Origin: HK1 sp965202875
GTDB lineage: Bacteria; Pseudomonadota; Gammaproteobacteria; HK1
Assembly: GCA_965202875.1 (NCBI GenBank)
Contig: OZ241870.1
Span: forward strand, 5,890,001 to 5,954,000
DNA length: 64,000 bases
Direction of reading: 5' to 3'
The notes beneath the pieces are model-generated. The model ran no database searches, had not been told where the DNA came from, and was given only the letters and a program-made list of their open reading frames with translations. The translations under genes were made by a program, and so were the position numbers. This document shows, one piece after another, positions 27,431 through 35,847 of the stretch (position 1 is the first letter of the stretch; each line of letters opens with the position of its first letter).

Positions 27431-29004
27431 CGCCCCCGCGGTCCTCCGTGTCCTCGCTGCTCCTGGGCTCCTTCGCGACGGTGCGACGGTCCATCACCAC
27501 CAGAAGCCCTTCTTCCGCCCCGCACTGCTTCATGTACCCCAACGTCTGCTCCACGCCCTTCTCCACCGTCCACGCGAGACCCTTGCGGTCCGAGTCCCGC
27601 AACACCTTGCACTCCACCACGAACCGCTCCCACAGGTCCGAGGGCTGCCCCGACTCCCGCGGCCACAGCACCAGCAGGTCCGTCCTGCCCCGCCCCAACC
27701 CGTACTCCCGCTCGATGCGTCCGCCCCCGTTCACCACCCGTTGCAGGTACGACTGCAAGATGAGCTGCGGCGCCACCTCCCGGTACGGCCCCAGATGGCC
27801 GAGCCAGTGCTCCGCGTGCTCCCCGAAGAAGGTGCCGAACGCCGTCAGCAGCTTCGTCATGTTCAAGCCGCCGTCGTCGTGCACGTACCATCTCGCCTGG
27901 ATGTCCAGGCTGTCCTGCAACACGTAGCCCAGCTCGCGCGGCACCACCTCCCGGTAGATCGGGTTCGCGATGCGCGGCGGCGAGTCCGACGCCAGCAACC
28001 CCAGATCGCGCAGGTACTCCAGGTCGCGGCCGTCGTGCCGGACCTCCCCGCCGCTCAGGAGGGGCTCGACCACCCGCCGTACCCGCTCCTCCTCCAGCTT
28101 GTGCGCCAACTGGTCCAGGTGCGTGCGCCGCGAGAGAATCAACTCCTCCCGCGCCGCGTAGACGTCGTCCACCTCGATGGAACGCGAGCGGTCCCGCCCG
28201 GCCTTGTTGTCGAAGCACGCCCCCGCGCACAGCGCGTTCACCAGCCACGGCTGGCCGCGGGTCTGCGTCCACACCGCCTCCTGCGCCGCCGGGGAGAATG
28301 GCTGGCCGGTCTCCTCGGTGTGCTGCGCCATCAGCGCCCGCGTCTCCGCCTCGGTGAAGTCGCCCATGCGCAACGACTTCGCCGCGACGTTGAAGGGGCT
28401 GCCGCCGGCGATGACCTCGCCGGCACTGGACCGGATGCGGTAGTCGCGGATGTCGCGCACCCCGCACAGCACCACGCTCTGCGGGAAGCCCTCCGGGCGT
28501 TGCGGGTAGCCGGCGCGGAGCTGGCGCAGCACCGAGAGCAGGGTGTCGCCGACCAGGGAGTCGATCTCGTCGACCAGCAGCACCAGCGGCACCGGGTTCG
28601 CCACACACCAGCGGATGAGCAACCCCTTGAGAGCGTTCTCCGGCCCCATGTCGGCCAGAGACGTTGAGCCAGACCCCGGCGGGATAGTCGTCGCCCAGCA
28701 GCAGCGCGCTGTCGGCCAGGCTGCTCAGAATGGAACGCATACCCCGCGCCGTGTCGTCACGCGCCACTTGGCCGACTTCGACGTTCACGTTCACGCAGCG
28801 GAAGTTGCCCACTTCGCCGCTGTTCAGGAGGTCGCGCAGGGCGATGAGCGCGGAGGTCTTGCCGGTCTGGCGTGGCGCGTGCAGCACGAAGTAGCGCTTG
28901 CCGCGGATCAGCCCCAGCAGTTCCTCCACGTCCATCCGCTCCAGCGGCGGAATCCCGTAGTGGTCGTCCGGGCGCACCGGCCCTTCGGTGTTGAAGAAGC
29001 GCAT
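27430..29004 (-). pseudogene. Frameshifted AAA ATPase with C-terminal PD-(D/E)XK-like domain
   Basis: ATG 29004 opens MRFFNTEGPVRPDDHYGIPP, with P-loop HAPRQTGKTSALIAL near residue 43. A single frame change near 28660 (WLNVS to DMGPENALKGLLIRW) restores Walker B LVLLVDEIDSL and the body to about 27440, with the nuclease-like core GRTDLLVLWP...FVVECKVLRD near 27600. The expected C-terminal tail is missing because the frame runs into the helicase remnant. AAA-like domain proteins of this type are common multi-copy genes with likely conflict roles. A different relative, also frameshifted, lies at 5079-6889. Confidence 0.75.
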
Positions 29005-29026
29005 GGGCCGACTATGGCACTTGCCG

Positions 29027-29115
29027 CGCACCGTTGCGCCCGCGGGACGGCGCCCGTTGGCGGGATTGGAAGGCGCACGTTGGGACCGCACCGTTGCGCC
29101 CGCGGGGACGGCGCC
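29027..29115 (+). repeat. Two direct repeats of about 28 bp, period 60
   Basis: GCACCGTTGCGCCCGCGGGA followed by CGGCGCC occurs at about 29028-29054 and again, with one extra G, at 29088-29115. The pair lies just upstream of the AAA pseudogene start and in the leader region of livK. No function assigned. Confidence 0.6.
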
Positions 29116-29164
29116 GGTCCGTTGTGTGGAACCGCCCTGGCCGGGCAGGGGAACGGCAGTGGCT

Positions 29165-29290
29165 CCCGCCCCGACGCCCCGGACACGGTCGTGTCGTCGC
29201 ATTTCGCGGTGCTCCCTGCCGTTTGCGTCCGGCTGCGGTGGTCCTGTGGTCGTTTCCGGGCCTGGCGGCAATTGCCGGGGAGGCGGGGAG
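29165..29290 (-). repeat. Divergent inverted-orientation copy of the 117-bp repeat
   Basis: Read on the minus strand, this segment aligns along its length with 21211-21327: CCGCCAGGCCCGGAAACG matches CCGCCAAGCCCGAAAACG, the middle keeps GCGAAAT, and the far side keeps CGACCGTGTCCGG against CGACCGTATCCGG. Identity is moderate, so this is an old copy. Confidence 0.5.
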
Positions 29291-29384
29291 CCATTTGACA
29301 GGCCATCCGTGGCGCGGGTGAAAATGCGGCATCGGTGCGCCGGCATCCGCCGGAACCGGGATCGGGAACAAGAGGGAACGAATC

Positions 29385-30569
29385 ATGATCAGGAAACGAA
29401 CCATGGCCGCCGCCCTCGCGGCGGGATTGCTCGCCGGAGCCGCCGGCGCCGCGAGCGCGCAGTCGAGCATCAAGGTGGGGGTGCTCCTGCCCTTCTCCGG
29501 GGTGTTCGGGGGGCTGGGCAAGGACCAGGACGCCGCACTGGAGATGGGCCTCGACGACCTGGGCCGCGAGGTCGCGGGACGACCGATCGAGCTCGTCAAG
29601 GCGGATACCGAATCGAAGCCGGCGGCCGGCCTCGCGCAGGTCAAGAAGCTCATCCTGCGCGACAAGGTGGACGTCGTGGTGGGGATCATCTCCTCGGCCG
29701 TCGCCGGCGCGGTCCGCGACTACGTCCACGGCTCGAAGACCCCGCTCATCATCACCAACGCCGGCAACGACGCCCTGACCGGGGAGCAGTGCAGCCCCTG
29801 GATCGTGCGCACGTCGTTCTCCAACTCCCAGATCAACCGCGACATGGGGCCGTGGCTGGCCGGCCAGGGCTACCGGAAGGCGTTCCTCATGGCCTTCGAC
29901 TACGCGGCCGGGCACCAGATGATGGACGCCTTCGAGGCCGGGTTCACCGGCGCCGGCGGCACCATCGCCGGCGAGGCATACCCGCCGCTGGGGGAGACCA
30001 AGGACTTCGGCCCCTACCTCGCGAAGGCCAAGGCCGCCGATCCGGACGTGGTCTACGTGTTCTTCGCCGGCGGGCCCGCCATCAAGTTCATGAAGGAGTG
30101 GGCCGCCTTCGGCATGAAGGACCAGGTGCAGCTCGCGGGCGCCGGCTGGCTCAACTCCGCGCTCTACGTGAAGAAGCAGGGCGCGGACGCGACGGGCACC
30201 CTGGGCGCGCTCAACTACTACCCGTCGATCGACACCCCCGAGAACCGGGCGTTCCAGGCGCAGTTCCGGGCGAAGCACGGGCGCGACGCCTCGGAGTTCG
30301 GGGTCGCCGCGTACGACAGCGTCCGCCTCATCGTCGACGCGTTGAAGGCGACGGGCGGGAAGACCGACGACAAGGCGGCGCTCGTCAAGGCCATGCACGA
30401 GGTGCAGTTCAACGGGCCGCGCGGGCCGTTCCGGATCGATCCGAAGACCAACAACGTGATCCAGAACATCTACGTCGCGCGCATCGAAGAGATGGGCGAT
30501 TCGGTGGGGGCGGTGATCAAGCACACCTTCCCGAACGTGCAGGACCCACCGAACGGCTGCATGCTCTGA
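29385..30569 (+). CDS. livK: Branched-chain amino acid-type ABC transporter substrate-binding protein
   Basis: A 394-residue periplasmic binding protein of the LivJ/LivK class. The N-terminus is a Sec signal peptide with a long alanine/glycine core and likely cleavage after ASA near residue 25. The mature part begins IKVGVLLPFSGVFGGLGKDQ and contains TDSKP-like PRIELV/ADTESKPAAGLAQV and VVVGIISSAVAGAVRDY. It ends NVQDPPNGCML. It would serve the LivH/LivM permeases, which in this window lie 23.6 kb further on (54213-56091) after an accessory region. A GC-rich hairpin follows at 30586-30612. Substrate may be an amino acid, amide or related compound. Confidence 0.88.
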   Translation: MIRKRTMAAALAAGLLAGAAGAASAQSSIKVGVLLPFSGVFGGLGKDQDAALEMGLDDLGREVAGRPIELVKADTESKPAAGLAQVKKLILRDKVDVVVGIISSAVAGAVRDYVHGSKTPLIITNAGNDALTGEQCSPWIVRTSFSNSQINRDMGPWLAGQGYRKAFLMAFDYAAGHQMMDAFEAGFTGAGGTIAGEAYPPLGETKDFGPYLAKAKAADPDVVYVFFAGGPAIKFMKEWAAFGMKDQVQLAGAGWLNSALYVKKQGADATGTLGALNYYPSIDTPENRAFQAQFRAKHGRDASEFGVAAYDSVRLIVDALKATGGKTDDKAALVKAMHEVQFNGPRGPFRIDPKTNNVIQNIYVARIEEMGDSVGAVIKHTFPNVQDPPNGCML

Positions 30570-30585
30570 TCCCGAAGGCTCCCCG

Positions 30586-30612
30586 GGCGCTCTCCCGCTG
30601 CGGGAGGGCGCC
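30586..30612 (+). terminator. Hairpin downstream of livK
   Basis: GGCGCTCTCCCGC and TGCGGGAGGGCGCC form a nearly perfect stem of about 12 base pairs, 17 bases after the livK stop. There is no T-run, only CTCTCCCC, so termination efficiency is uncertain. Confidence 0.5.
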
Positions 30613-30729
30613 TCTCCCCGGTCTCCTGCCCGTGAAATCCCGGGCAAGTTGACTGAATCAAAGCCATGTACGAGAACCACGCGATCCCATGTCCATTGGT
30701 TGTCGTGATCCAGGGGACGCCCGGAGACC

Positions 30730-30761
30730 GGGGATGGGGATGGGGATGGGGATTCCGGGGA
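30730..30761 (+). repeat. GGGGAT hexamer repeat with G-quadruplex potential
   Basis: Four consecutive GGGGAT units (30730-30753) are followed by TCC and another GGGG. Runs of four G separated by two bases fit the G-quadruplex pattern on the plus strand. The tract lies 36-67 bases before the P450 start and could influence its expression. It may also be a slippage-prone, phase-variable tract. Confidence 0.6.
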
Positions 30762-30796
30762 ATGGATGATTTCCGCTTCCGTCCGGTCGAGACACG

Positions 30797-32068
30797 ATGC
30801 ACAGGAAATCGGACAGCAGACCGACGTATCCCGACTCGCTGGAAGAGGCGAGACGGCATGCCCGCGAGATGCCGCTCGACGCCCTCGACGTGAGCGACTG
30901 GAGCCTGTTCCGGAACGACACCCTCTGGCCTTACTTCGAGCGGCTACGCAACGAAGACCCCGTACACTTTCACCGCGACGGCTGGGCCGGCCCCTATTGG
31001 TCGGTGACCGGATTCCACGACATCAAGGCGGTGGAGGCCAACCACGAGGTCTTCTCGTCGCGGCTCAACATCACGATCGTCGATCAGCCGGAGGATTTCC
31101 TGACCCCTTCGTTCATCGCCATGGATCCGCCCGAGCACGACGTGCAGAGAAAGGCGGTGAATCCCGTGGTGTGGCCGCGCAACCTGATGCGGCTGGAGCC
31201 GATCATCCGTGACAACGTGACGGAGATCCTGGACGGCCTGCCCGTCGGCGAGATCTTCGACTGGGTCGATACGGTGTCCATCGAGCTGACCACGCGGATG
31301 CTGGCGACCCTGTTCGACTTCCCGTTCGAGCAGCGCCGCAAGCTCACCCGCTGGTCGGACGTGGCCACCGGCGGCCCCGAAACCGGGCTGGTGGCGGATC
31401 AGGCGCAACGCCGCGCCGAGCTGCGGGAGTGCCTGGAGGTCTTCACCAGATTGCGCGACCGGAGGATCGGGAACGAGGACGGGATCGATCTGATCTCCAT
31501 GCTGGCCCGGAGCGAAGCGACCCGCGACATGCCGCCGATGGAGTTTCTGGGCAACCTCCTGCTGCTGATCGTGGGCGGCAACGACACCACCAGGAACTCC
31601 ATCTCCGGCGGCGTGCTGGCGCTCAACCGGTTCCCCGGGCAGTACGACAAGCTGCGGCGGAACCCGGACCTGATCGGGAACATGGTGTCCGAGATCATCC
31701 GCTGGCAGACCCCGCTGGCCCACATGCGCCGCACCGCCCTGGAGGACGTCGAGCTTCGCGGCAGGAAGATCGGGAAGGGCGACAAGGTGGTGATGTGGTA
31801 CGTCTCCGGCAACCGCGACGGCGAGGTCTTCGATCGGGCGGACGAGTTCATCATCGATCGCGCCAACGCCCGCCGTCACATCGCCTTCGGCTACGGCATC
31901 CACCGCTGCATGGGCAGCCGTCTGGCCGAGATGCAGCTACGCATCCTGTGGGAGGAGCTCCTGGCCCGCTTCCATGCGGTGGAGGTGGTCGGAGCGCCGA
32001 AGAGGACCCGCTCCAACTTCGTGCGGGGCTATACCGAGCTGCCCGTCGTCCTGCATCCCGCGAGCTGA
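30797..32068 (+). CDS. Cytochrome P450, CYP153 type (alkane/fatty acid terminal hydroxylase family)
   Basis: A 423-residue soluble class I P450. Family-typical stretches are GPYWSVTGFHDIKAVEANHE, FIAMDPPEHDVQRKAVNPVV, the oxygen-binding I-helix LLIVGGNDTTRNSISGG near residue 255, the ExxR motif SEIIRWQTPLAHMRR, and the haem loop FGYGIHRCMGSRLAE with the thiolate cysteine. These match CYP153 enzymes closely; the known reaction is omega-hydroxylation of alkanes and related compounds using ferredoxin and ferredoxin reductase. Those partners, normally adjacent, are not present here. An ATG 81 bases downstream is an alternative start. The gene is intact and borders the accessory region. Confidence 0.9.
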   Translation: MHRKSDSRPTYPDSLEEARRHAREMPLDALDVSDWSLFRNDTLWPYFERLRNEDPVHFHRDGWAGPYWSVTGFHDIKAVEANHEVFSSRLNITIVDQPEDFLTPSFIAMDPPEHDVQRKAVNPVVWPRNLMRLEPIIRDNVTEILDGLPVGEIFDWVDTVSIELTTRMLATLFDFPFEQRRKLTRWSDVATGGPETGLVADQAQRRAELRECLEVFTRLRDRRIGNEDGIDLISMLARSEATRDMPPMEFLGNLLLLIVGGNDTTRNSISGGVLALNRFPGQYDKLRRNPDLIGNMVSEIIRWQTPLAHMRRTALEDVELRGRKIGKGDKVVMWYVSGNRDGEVFDRADEFIIDRANARRHIAFGYGIHRCMGSRLAEMQLRILWEELLARFHAVEVVGAPKRTRSNFVRGYTELPVVLHPAS

Positions 32069-32194
32069 AGCCGGACGACGTCGCCCGGGGTCCTGGCGGA
32101 GCCCCGAACATGCGAGACATTCGCGTTCGAAGCTACTCGGCCTCCTCGGCAACCGGAAAGCCTTTCGCCCAATCGGCTGACGCGGCTGCCCCCG

Positions 32195-33425
32195 CAGGGC
32201 AACCGCATATAAAATCACTGTCCCATCAATACCTTATCTCGGAAGCCATCGTTCAATGCCGCCCGGATACGCTTCTTCCTGACGCTGATCTTCGTCGACT
32301 CACGCTTCAGAAGATTGACCGCCACATGCCGAATCACTCCCATATTGTGCGGTGCATTACCCCGACGAATCCGACTCTCGTCTTCCCGAAACGTCACGTC
32401 CAATCTCCAGTGCAGCTCATTCTCGATTCCCCAGTGTGAACGCACCGCTCGCCCAAATGTCTCCACATCTTCCAGCGACGTAATGTAGTACCGTTGCTCA
32501 ATACTCACACGCCCATCATTCCAGCGCTCCGACTCCACCATCCCGACCGCTCTCAACCCATCCCACTTCTTCACACATGACAACGCACTCAGGTCGGTGG
32601 ACAAATAATAGCTCCTGGACTCTACCCGTCCGTGACCATCCTCCGCCGTCTCGTCGTTCTCAATCCCCTCACACTCGAAATCCTTCTCCCGTGCCGCATC
32701 AAAATACCTCCGAACCTCCCTGCTCAATTGCCTCTGGTTCCCCTTCACCGCCAACACGTAATCCCCTCCCCCTTCCTTGATCTGCTTCGCTATCGCTCGT
32801 TGGCATCCCATCGCATCCAGCGTCACGATACACCCCGACAATTCCAGCTTATCCAGCAACTCCGGCACCGCCGTGATCTCGTTCGACTTCTCCTCCGTCT
32901 TCACCTGCCCAAGCACCACTGCATTGCCACATGCCCAAGCACTCACCATATGCAACGCCTTCATACCCCGCTTGCGGTCGTGGGAACGCCTCTGCGTCTT
33001 CCCGTCCACTGCAATAATCTCACCATCACTCAACTTCACAACATCTTCCATCCAGCTCATGAAGCAGTCCTGAAAACCCCTCATCGACAGCGCCGAGATG
33101 ATTCGTGCAATCGTGTCGTCTACCGGGACCCCATTGGCCAGCGGAACATAGCGGCGAAGCCACTCCAGCTTCGTGCGCCCAAATTCTTCGATGTCACTCC
33201 ATCCCTCCGCGCCACTGACCACCGCACACACGCACAGGACGATGACATCAATCAACTCATGCTTCTTGTTTCTATCGACTCGCGGATCCTCCAGCTTTGA
33301 GAAATGCTCGATCAAACTTGCAGGGGCTGTCGTGTTCATTTCTTGCCATCTCCATCTCTTTGATGAAGACGCCATTAGATCACAAAACTTGTTGATGTCA
33401 ATACATTTTTAGTGATCTTGCCCTG
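32195..33425 (-). mobile_element. ISAs1-family insertion sequence, 1231 bp, with 10-bp target duplication
   Basis: Both ends read CAGGGCAA inwards (32195 on plus, 33425 on minus), with weaker similarity further in (both contain ATCACT). The flanks carry the identical 10-mer GCTGCCCCCG at 32185-32194 and 33426-33435, as expected for transposition by this family. One transposase gene fills the element. Base composition is visibly lower in GC than the flanks, so arrival seems recent. Confidence 0.9.
32215..33339 (-). CDS. ISAs1-family transposase
   Basis: A 374-residue DDE transposase from ATG 33339 (MNTTAPASLIEHFSKLEDPR). The N-terminal IxxHFxxLxDPR and VIVLCVCAVVSGAEGW are the family's DDE_Tnp_1-associated segment. 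The catalytic acids are in IIAVDGKTQRRSHDR, GCIVTLDAMGCQ and SHWGIENELHWRLDV. Length is normal and there is no frameshift, so the element is potentially active. A start 36 bases upstream is possible but less typical. Confidence 0.92.
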   Translation of the reverse strand: MNTTAPASLIEHFSKLEDPRVDRNKKHELIDVIVLCVCAVVSGAEGWSDIEEFGRTKLEWLRRYVPLANGVPVDDTIARIISALSMRGFQDCFMSWMEDVVKLSDGEIIAVDGKTQRRSHDRKRGMKALHMVSAWACGNAVVLGQVKTEEKSNEITAVPELLDKLELSGCIVTLDAMGCQRAIAKQIKEGGGDYVLAVKGNQRQLSREVRRYFDAAREKDFECEGIENDETAEDGHGRVESRSYYLSTDLSALSCVKKWDGLRAVGMVESERWNDGRVSIEQRYYITSLEDVETFGRAVRSHWGIENELHWRLDVTFREDESRIRRGNAPHNMGVIRHVAVNLLKRESTKISVRKKRIRAALNDGFRDKVLMGQ

Positions 33426-33637
33426 GCTGCCCCCGCCGCCTCGTTCTCCCGGGCACGATGGAGCCGGTATTCGGACTCGATACCCAGCCAGATGCCGGCG
33501 TCCACCCCCGGAACCTTCTCGAACTGGAGCGCGGTCTCCGGTTCCAGCGGCGCCTTGCCCGCGATGATCTCGCTGATGAGCTTGGACGAGCGCCCGCACC
33601 GACGCGCGAACTCCGCATGAGAGATGCCCTGCACCTC

Positions 33638-33706
33638 AGATCACTTTCCACCGGAATCACTGATCACTTTGGACCGGATTCGGTGATCACTTTGGGCCGG
33701 AATACG
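33638..33706 (+). repeat. Three tandem 23-bp repeats, IS21-family-type end
   Basis: Units at 33638-33660, 33661-33683 and 33684-33706 share the pattern TGATCACTTT, then CCGGAATxxG. Multiple short terminal repeats of this kind with CACTTT and CCGGAAT are typical of IS21-family ends. No IstA or IstB gene is present. The repeat array starts exactly where the copied antitoxin gene stops, so an IS21-like element probably inserted there and was later lost. Confidence 0.65.
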
Positions 33707-33952
33707 CACTCTGTATGAATTCTGCGGGGAAGACGCAGCCGGAGAAACCGCGCTGCGCGGCCCGCTGGCCCGCGGCCTGCTCCGGCCCAGCGGCATGCAA
33801 TACGAAGTCGGCATCCCGTCCTTCAAATCCTATTTGCTTCAGCAAGCTCCGCAATCCACGGCGCAAGCCTCCCGGAGAGCCTGACAGCACCCCTCCTGTC
33901 CCCGTCGTGCTATGCTCGAAGCGAGCAACCGGCAGAACCGAGTGTGTCGGCA

Positions 33953-35227
33953 ATGGCCCGGGAACGACCACCCAAAAACCCTTTCAAGCCCCGTCCCGGC
34001 GCTCTGCCGCCCTTTTTGGCAGGGCGCGACAGGGAATTGCAGGCGGTGGAGGCGAACATCCTGCAGCCCCTGCGAGACCGGGAGGAAGCGTCCAGCAACG
34101 CCGCGCTGGTTTCACCCAGGGGTTTCGGCAAGACAGCGCTCTCCGAGGCGTTGCGCATCCTGGCCGGACGTCTTGGTGTGCGCACATTGGATACGCCGGC
34201 GTCGGAACTAGGGTCGATGGGCGAACTGACCACCGCCACGATCGGCAGGAAGGCCATGGCGCAGGTGCGGACGACCGAGCGTCGCGGGAAAGAAACGAAG
34301 GTTGGCTTGCGCACCCCCATTTCAGGAGACTGGGGCAAAACCGAAGAGCGCGAGCGTACTGCTTTGCAAGGTGCGCCGAGTGTGCGCGAATGGGAGGTCG
34401 AGTGGGAGCGCCAGTGCCGCGAGTCGCCCCTGCTGCTCATTGTGGACGAGGCGCACACGCTCGATTTGGACGTGGCGTACGCGCTGCTCAACGCCGTGCA
34501 GAGCATCCAGAAGCGCGGCGCTCCATTGGGTTTGCTGCTTGCCGGGACTCCGGACCTGCCGCACCATCTTCAGGGTGCCCAGTCCACGTTTTGGGACCGG
34601 CTGGCGCCCGGCATGAGGATGGGCCTGCGCCTTCTCGGCAACGGCGAATCGGCCCAAGCCTTGCGCCAGCCGCTTTTGAAGATGGGCGCCGACATCGACC
34701 CGAAAGCCCTGGACGCCATGGTGCGCGACGCGCAGGGCTACCCGCACTTCCTGCAAGCGTGGGGGCATGCCGCCTGCAACGAACTGCTCAAGGAGTGGCC
34801 GTCAGGCGGTCGCAAAGTCACATTCACCCATGTGGACGCCGCCAGGCCGGCCATGGATTTGGAGCGGGCGGAGCTCTATGCCGCCAGACGCAACGAGCTT
34901 CAGTGCGCCAAAGGATCGCCGCTACGCAAGCCTTTGGGCACCTACGCCGACATTGCCGCAGCCATTCTCTCGGCGGACGGCCAGCGCCTGCACTTGGGCA
35001 GCGTGGAGGCCATAGTGGAGAACGCCTTGGCCGATGAGATGGGAGAGGCTACGTTCAACGCTGATCATGTAGGCGCCGTCATCCAGCGAGGCGAGCACAC
35101 GGGATTCATCCGCAGAGATCCATTGACGGACGAGTTCCATCCCGGCATTCCCAGCCTGCTTTCCCACATAGCGAAGGTGGGCGCCAAGCCGCCGTTGCAG
35201 CGGCCAACGAAGGTGATTTCGGGATGA
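33953..35227 (+). CDS. AAA ATPase of a conflict-type ATPase/PLD pair
   Basis: A 424-residue P-loop protein from ATG 33953 (GTG 33944 is an alternative). It opens RERPPKNPFKPRPGALPPFL, then Walker A SPRGFGKTALSEAL near residue 60 and Walker B LLLIVDEAHTLDLDVAYALL near 165, with sensor-like LLAGTPDLPHHL near 200. The layout resembles ORC/Cdc6- or TniB-like AAA proteins; the C-terminal 100 residues look like winged-helix DNA binding. It is intact and its stop overlaps the next start (ATGA at 35224-35227), tying it to the PLD-like gene. The function is not known to me. Confidence 0.65.
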   Translation: MARERPPKNPFKPRPGALPPFLAGRDRELQAVEANILQPLRDREEASSNAALVSPRGFGKTALSEALRILAGRLGVRTLDTPASELGSMGELTTATIGRKAMAQVRTTERRGKETKVGLRTPISGDWGKTEERERTALQGAPSVREWEVEWERQCRESPLLLIVDEAHTLDLDVAYALLNAVQSIQKRGAPLGLLLAGTPDLPHHLQGAQSTFWDRLAPGMRMGLRLLGNGESAQALRQPLLKMGADIDPKALDAMVRDAQGYPHFLQAWGHAACNELLKEWPSGGRKVTFTHVDAARPAMDLERAELYAARRNELQCAKGSPLRKPLGTYADIAAAILSADGQRLHLGSVEAIVENALADEMGEATFNADHVGAVIQRGEHTGFIRRDPLTDEFHPGIPSLLSHIAKVGAKPPLQRPTKVISG

Positions 35228-35628
35228 GTGAAATGAAATTGGTTTCAATACCGGATGCAGATTCCCCGAATTTTAATGCACTCCTGGCTTTACCGGGGAA
35301 GAAATTGAGGCGTATTTGGGCTATTTCAGCCTATTATGACCATCTATCCATAAAACAGCTAATCGAATACATGGGTGATCACGGCGCAGGAAATGCCAAT
35401 CTTGAGCTCATCATTGTGTTGGACCAAAGGGCTGGAGTTGATGAATACTTAAAGAAACTGGACAAGAAGATCAAAAAGAAATTCGGAAGTGGCTATAGCG
35501 GCATCTATCTTTCTCCCTTTGGCGAATTGTTTCATAGTAAACGATTCGTAGAGGTAATCAATCCACCAAAAACCAATAGCAGGTGCAGAACAAGCAATCA
35601 AGTTGGCACCCCCGAAGATGCGGATAGA
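35224..35628 (+). pseudogene. Phospholipase D-like nuclease gene, truncated
   Basis: From ATG 35224 about 115 residues read like the start of a PLD-fold nuclease: IWAISAYYDHLSIKQLIEYM, then LELIIVLDQRAG and YLSPFGELFHSK, in which H-x-K is the first half of the HKD motif. After about 35560 the expected family sequence is lost, and from about 35635 the frame enters a copied hsdR fragment. The segment is markedly AT-richer than its surroundings. Coupled to the AAA gene by a four-base overlap. Confidence 0.55.
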
Positions 35629-35634
35629 GGCGGC

Positions 35635-35823
35635 CCCTCCCCGGACGCCAGCGCCGTCATCAGGCGCTTCAAGGAGGAGGAGTTCCCGCAGATCCTGGTC
35701 AGCGTGAACATGCTCGACACCGGCTTCGACTGCCCGGAGGTCGTCAACTTGGTGATGGCGCGCTTCACCGGGAGCGCCATCCTCTACCGGCAGATGCGCG
35801 GGCGCGGCACCCGCAAGGCGCCG
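35635..35823 (+). pseudogene. 189-bp fragment copied from hsdR
   Basis: This segment equals 53302-53490 of hsdR at all but one or two positions. It encodes SPDASAVIRRFKEEEFPQIL through RQMRGRGTRKAP, the helicase motif V-VI part of the R subunit. It starts and ends abruptly and is in frame with the truncated PLD-like gene upstream, giving a chimeric open frame without obvious function. Confidence 0.9.
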
Positions 35824-35847
35824 CCGCATCCGCCCGCCTTTTCAAAG

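Larger units (their letters stand above)
32143..33637 (-). pseudogene. Second copy of the XRE-ImmA antitoxin gene, cut by an ISAs1 element and IS21-type repeats
   Basis: Bases 33637-33436 repeat the 5' part of the gene at 35848-36942 almost exactly, from QGISHAEFARRCGRSS to ESEYRLHRARE. Bases 32194-32143 continue it (SADWAKGFPVAEL), with ISAs1 at 32195-33425 in between. The first 20 codons are missing because similarity stops exactly where the 23-bp repeats begin at 33638. The rest of the peptidase domain is lost left of 32143. It is a nested-insertion fossil. Confidence 0.8.

Noticed and set aside
33638..33706. Possible CRISPR array
   Set aside because: Three contiguous 23-bp units without spacers, with IS21-type sequence. 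No array with spaced repeats was seen anywhere in the window, including next to cas3. The 54-bp hsdR repeat is also contiguous and coding.
33710..33940. Gene upstream of the AAA ATPase
   Set aside because: Frames on both strands start or end in the IS21-type repeats and show no conserved pattern; treated as non-coding.
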